A DNA stretch of 64,000 bases. It comes from Streptomyces armeniacus (lineage in GTDB: Bacteria; Actinomycetota; Actinomycetes; Streptomycetales; Streptomycetaceae). Positions 62,524-64,000 of the stretch are shown here, piece after piece. The stretch lies in NCBI RefSeq assembly GCF_003355155.1, contig NZ_CP031320.1, forward strand, positions 1,908,369 to 1,972,368, read 5' to 3'. The position numbers and the translations under genes are program-made. The number at the start of each line of letters is the position of its first letter. Within the stretch, counting starts at the first letter, position 1. The notes beneath the pieces were generated by a model. It made no database searches. It saw nothing but the letters and a program-made list of their open reading frames with translations, and was not told the DNA's origin.

Positions 62524-64000
62524 CCGCCCTCCTGGCCATCGACCTCGGTACGGAAAGCGCGCGCGTCGCCGTGTACGCGCCGGACGGCCGCACGCTCGGC
62601 CAGGGCGAGAGCGGGTACCCGATCTCGTTCCCCCGCCCCGGCTGGGCCGAGCAGGACCCCGAGGACTGGTGGCGTGCCGTGGTGGCCGCGACCAGGGGCG
62701 CGCTCGCCGAAGCGGGCGGGCCCGCCGTCGCAGGCGTCGCCGTGGCCACCACCGCCTCCACCGTCGCGGTGCTCGACGGCGCGGGCCGCCCGCTGCGCCC
62801 CGCGCTGCTCTGGATGGACAGCCGCGCGGCGGCGGAGTCGGCGGCCACCGCCGAGGTCGAGCACCCCGTACTCGCCTACGCGGGTGGCTCCGACGCCGTC
62901 GAATGGCTCGTACCGAAGGCCATGTGGCTAGCCGGGAACGAGCCGGAGAACTACCGCGCCGCCCGGCACATCACCGAGGCCGTCGACTATCTCGTCTGGC
63001 GGCTGACCGGCGAGTGGACCGGCTCGCAGATGAACGCCGTCTGCAAGTGGAACTACGACCCGCTCGGCGCAGGCCTCCCCGACGACCTCTACGAGCGGTT
63101 CGGCGTCCCCGGCCTGCGCGACAAGCTGCCCGAACGCATCGTCCCCGTGGGCGAGCCGGTCGCGCCGCTCAGCGCCGAGGCACGCGGTGAACTGGGCATC
63201 GCCGGACCCGCGCTGGTCGCCGCCGGAGGCATCGACGCCCATCTGTCGCTGCTCGCCATCGGCGGCGCCCGTACGGGCCGGGTGTCCGTGGTCTCGGGTA
63301 CGTCCACCGCGTTCGTCACGGAGATCGAGGACCCGGTGTACCCGCGGACGGTCTGGGGCCCGTACCCCGAGGCGCTGAACCCCGGCCGCTGGCTCGTCGA
63401 GGGGGGCCAGGTCAGCTCCGGCTCCGTACTGAAGTGGGCCGGCGAACAGCTGCTCGGCCGCCCCCGCGCCGAACTGCCCGCCCTGATCAAGGACGCGGCG
63501 GAGCTGCCGCCGCGCGAGCACGGACTGCTGGTCCTGGACTACTTCATGGGCAACCGCACCCCGCTCCGTGACCCGCGGCTGCGCGGCGCCGTACTCGGCC
63601 TGACCCTCGGCACCCGCCCCGAGGAGGTGTACCGCGCGGCGGCCGAGGGCGTCGCGTACGGCACCCGGCAGGTGCTGGAGTCCTTCGTCGACGGGGGAGT
63701 GCCCGTCGAGGAGGTGTACGTGTCCGGCGGCATCCGGCACAACCCGCTGTGGCTGCGTACGACCGCCGACGTGCTCGGCCGCCCGCTGCGGCTGGTCGAG
63801 GGCGACAACCTGACGCTCCGCGCGTGCGCGGTGATCGCGGCGGCCGGCGCCGGCCAGGCCGGTTCGCTCGCCGAGGCCGCCGCCGGGTTCGCCCCCGACG
63901 TACGCGTCGTCGAGCCGGACGAGGCCCACCACCGGGTCTACGAGCAGGGTTACGCCGACTACCGCGCCGCGACCGCCGCCACCCGCGAGGTCGCGCACCG
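62520..64000 (+). CDS. FGGY-family carbohydrate kinase (3' end outside window)
   Basis: 493 codons are visible, open at the window edge. The ATPase-fold motifs are LLAIDLGTESARVAVYAPDG, GWAEQDPEDWW, LLWMDSRAA, VVSGTSTAFVTEI and VYVSGGIRHNPLWLRTTADVLGRPL. YFMGNRTPLRDPRLRG resembles ribulokinase-type members. It would phosphorylate the ketose made by the dehydrogenase encoded just before. It probably lacks only a few dozen residues. Confidence 0.92.
   Translation, partial: MTALLAIDLGTESARVAVYAPDGRTLGQGESGYPISFPRPGWAEQDPEDWWRAVVAATRGALAEAGGPAVAGVAVATTASTVAVLDGAGRPLRPALLWMDSRAAAESAATAEVEHPVLAYAGGSDAVEWLVPKAMWLAGNEPENYRAARHITEAVDYLVWRLTGEWTGSQMNAVCKWNYDPLGAGLPDDLYERFGVPGLRDKLPERIVPVGEPVAPLSAEARGELGIAGPALVAAGGIDAHLSLLAIGGARTGRVSVVSGTSTAFVTEIEDPVYPRTVWGPYPEALNPGRWLVEGGQVSSGSVLKWAGEQLLGRPRAELPALIKDAAELPPREHGLLVLDYFMGNRTPLRDPRLRGAVLGLTLGTRPEEVYRAAAEGVAYGTRQVLESFVDGGVPVEEVYVSGGIRHNPLWLRTTADVLGRPLRLVEGDNLTLRACAVIAAAGAGQAGSLAEAAAGFAPDVRVVEPDEAHHRVYEQGYADYRAATAATREVAH

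Overview
This 64 kb window looks like a chromosomal segment of a Streptomyces-type actinomycete. It is very GC-rich, has strong GC bias at third codon positions, uses GTG and TTG starts often, and chains genes by ATGA/GTGA overlaps. The families are streptomycete ones: an actinobacterial his operon with the bifunctional PriA, a LAL regulator, PucR regulators, class F sortase, twin-arginine exports and a stand-alone qcrB-like cytochrome b. I saw no rRNA, tRNA, CRISPR array, insertion sequence or prophage module.

Layout. 1-7956: a leftward membrane protein (cut by the window edge), then the his operon hisD-hisC-hisB-[four tandem coupled mini-ORFs]-small membrane protein-hisH-priA-ridA-hisF. 8042-11369: a Tat-exported PI-PLC, two small proteins, and a secreted polyester hydrolase of the cutinase/PETase family. 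11542-36717: a nonribosomal peptide cluster with a LAL regulator, a PucR-like regulator behind a butyrolactone-receptor-like operator, a three-module NRPS (A-T-E then C-A-T-C-A-T-TE), MbtH, ProB, ProA, a class I aminotransferase, ProC, an alpha/beta hydrolase, and a leftward pair of ABC half-exporters with an unusual structured leader. The adenylation pockets read Val-like, Phe-like and Pro-like. A D-Val-Phe-Pro-type tripeptide, with the proline-like unit made by the cluster's own ProB/ProA/ProC, is the simplest reading; I do not recognise the product.

37172-40699: an IclR regulator and a carnitine-to-glycine-betaine operon (BKACE, carnitine dehydrogenase, hotdog thioesterase). 40718-45774: single genes (RidA, GlxA/AraC regulator, VOC protein, spermidine-synthase-like, universal stress protein, YceI). 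46699-50765: a second cytochrome b, a cell-wall sorted protein with a class F sortase, and a sigma factor with a small membrane partner. 50794-57533: a guanidino-compound/arginine catabolic group (Lrp, DDAH, ornithine aminotransferase, PucR, sodium/solute symporter, ureohydrolase). 57776-60085: a secreted protein with the ends of a subtilisin-type protease but no catalytic domain. 60392-64000: a sugar/polyol operon (binding lipoprotein, GatD-like dehydrogenase, FGGY kinase cut by the window edge) behind a perfect 14-bp palindrome.

The points most worth a second look are the mini-ORF array inside the his operon, the NRPS gene with no ATG or GTG before its first core motif, the proline-supplied tripeptide cluster, the leader of the exporter pair, the PETase-like enzyme, and the protease without a catalytic domain.
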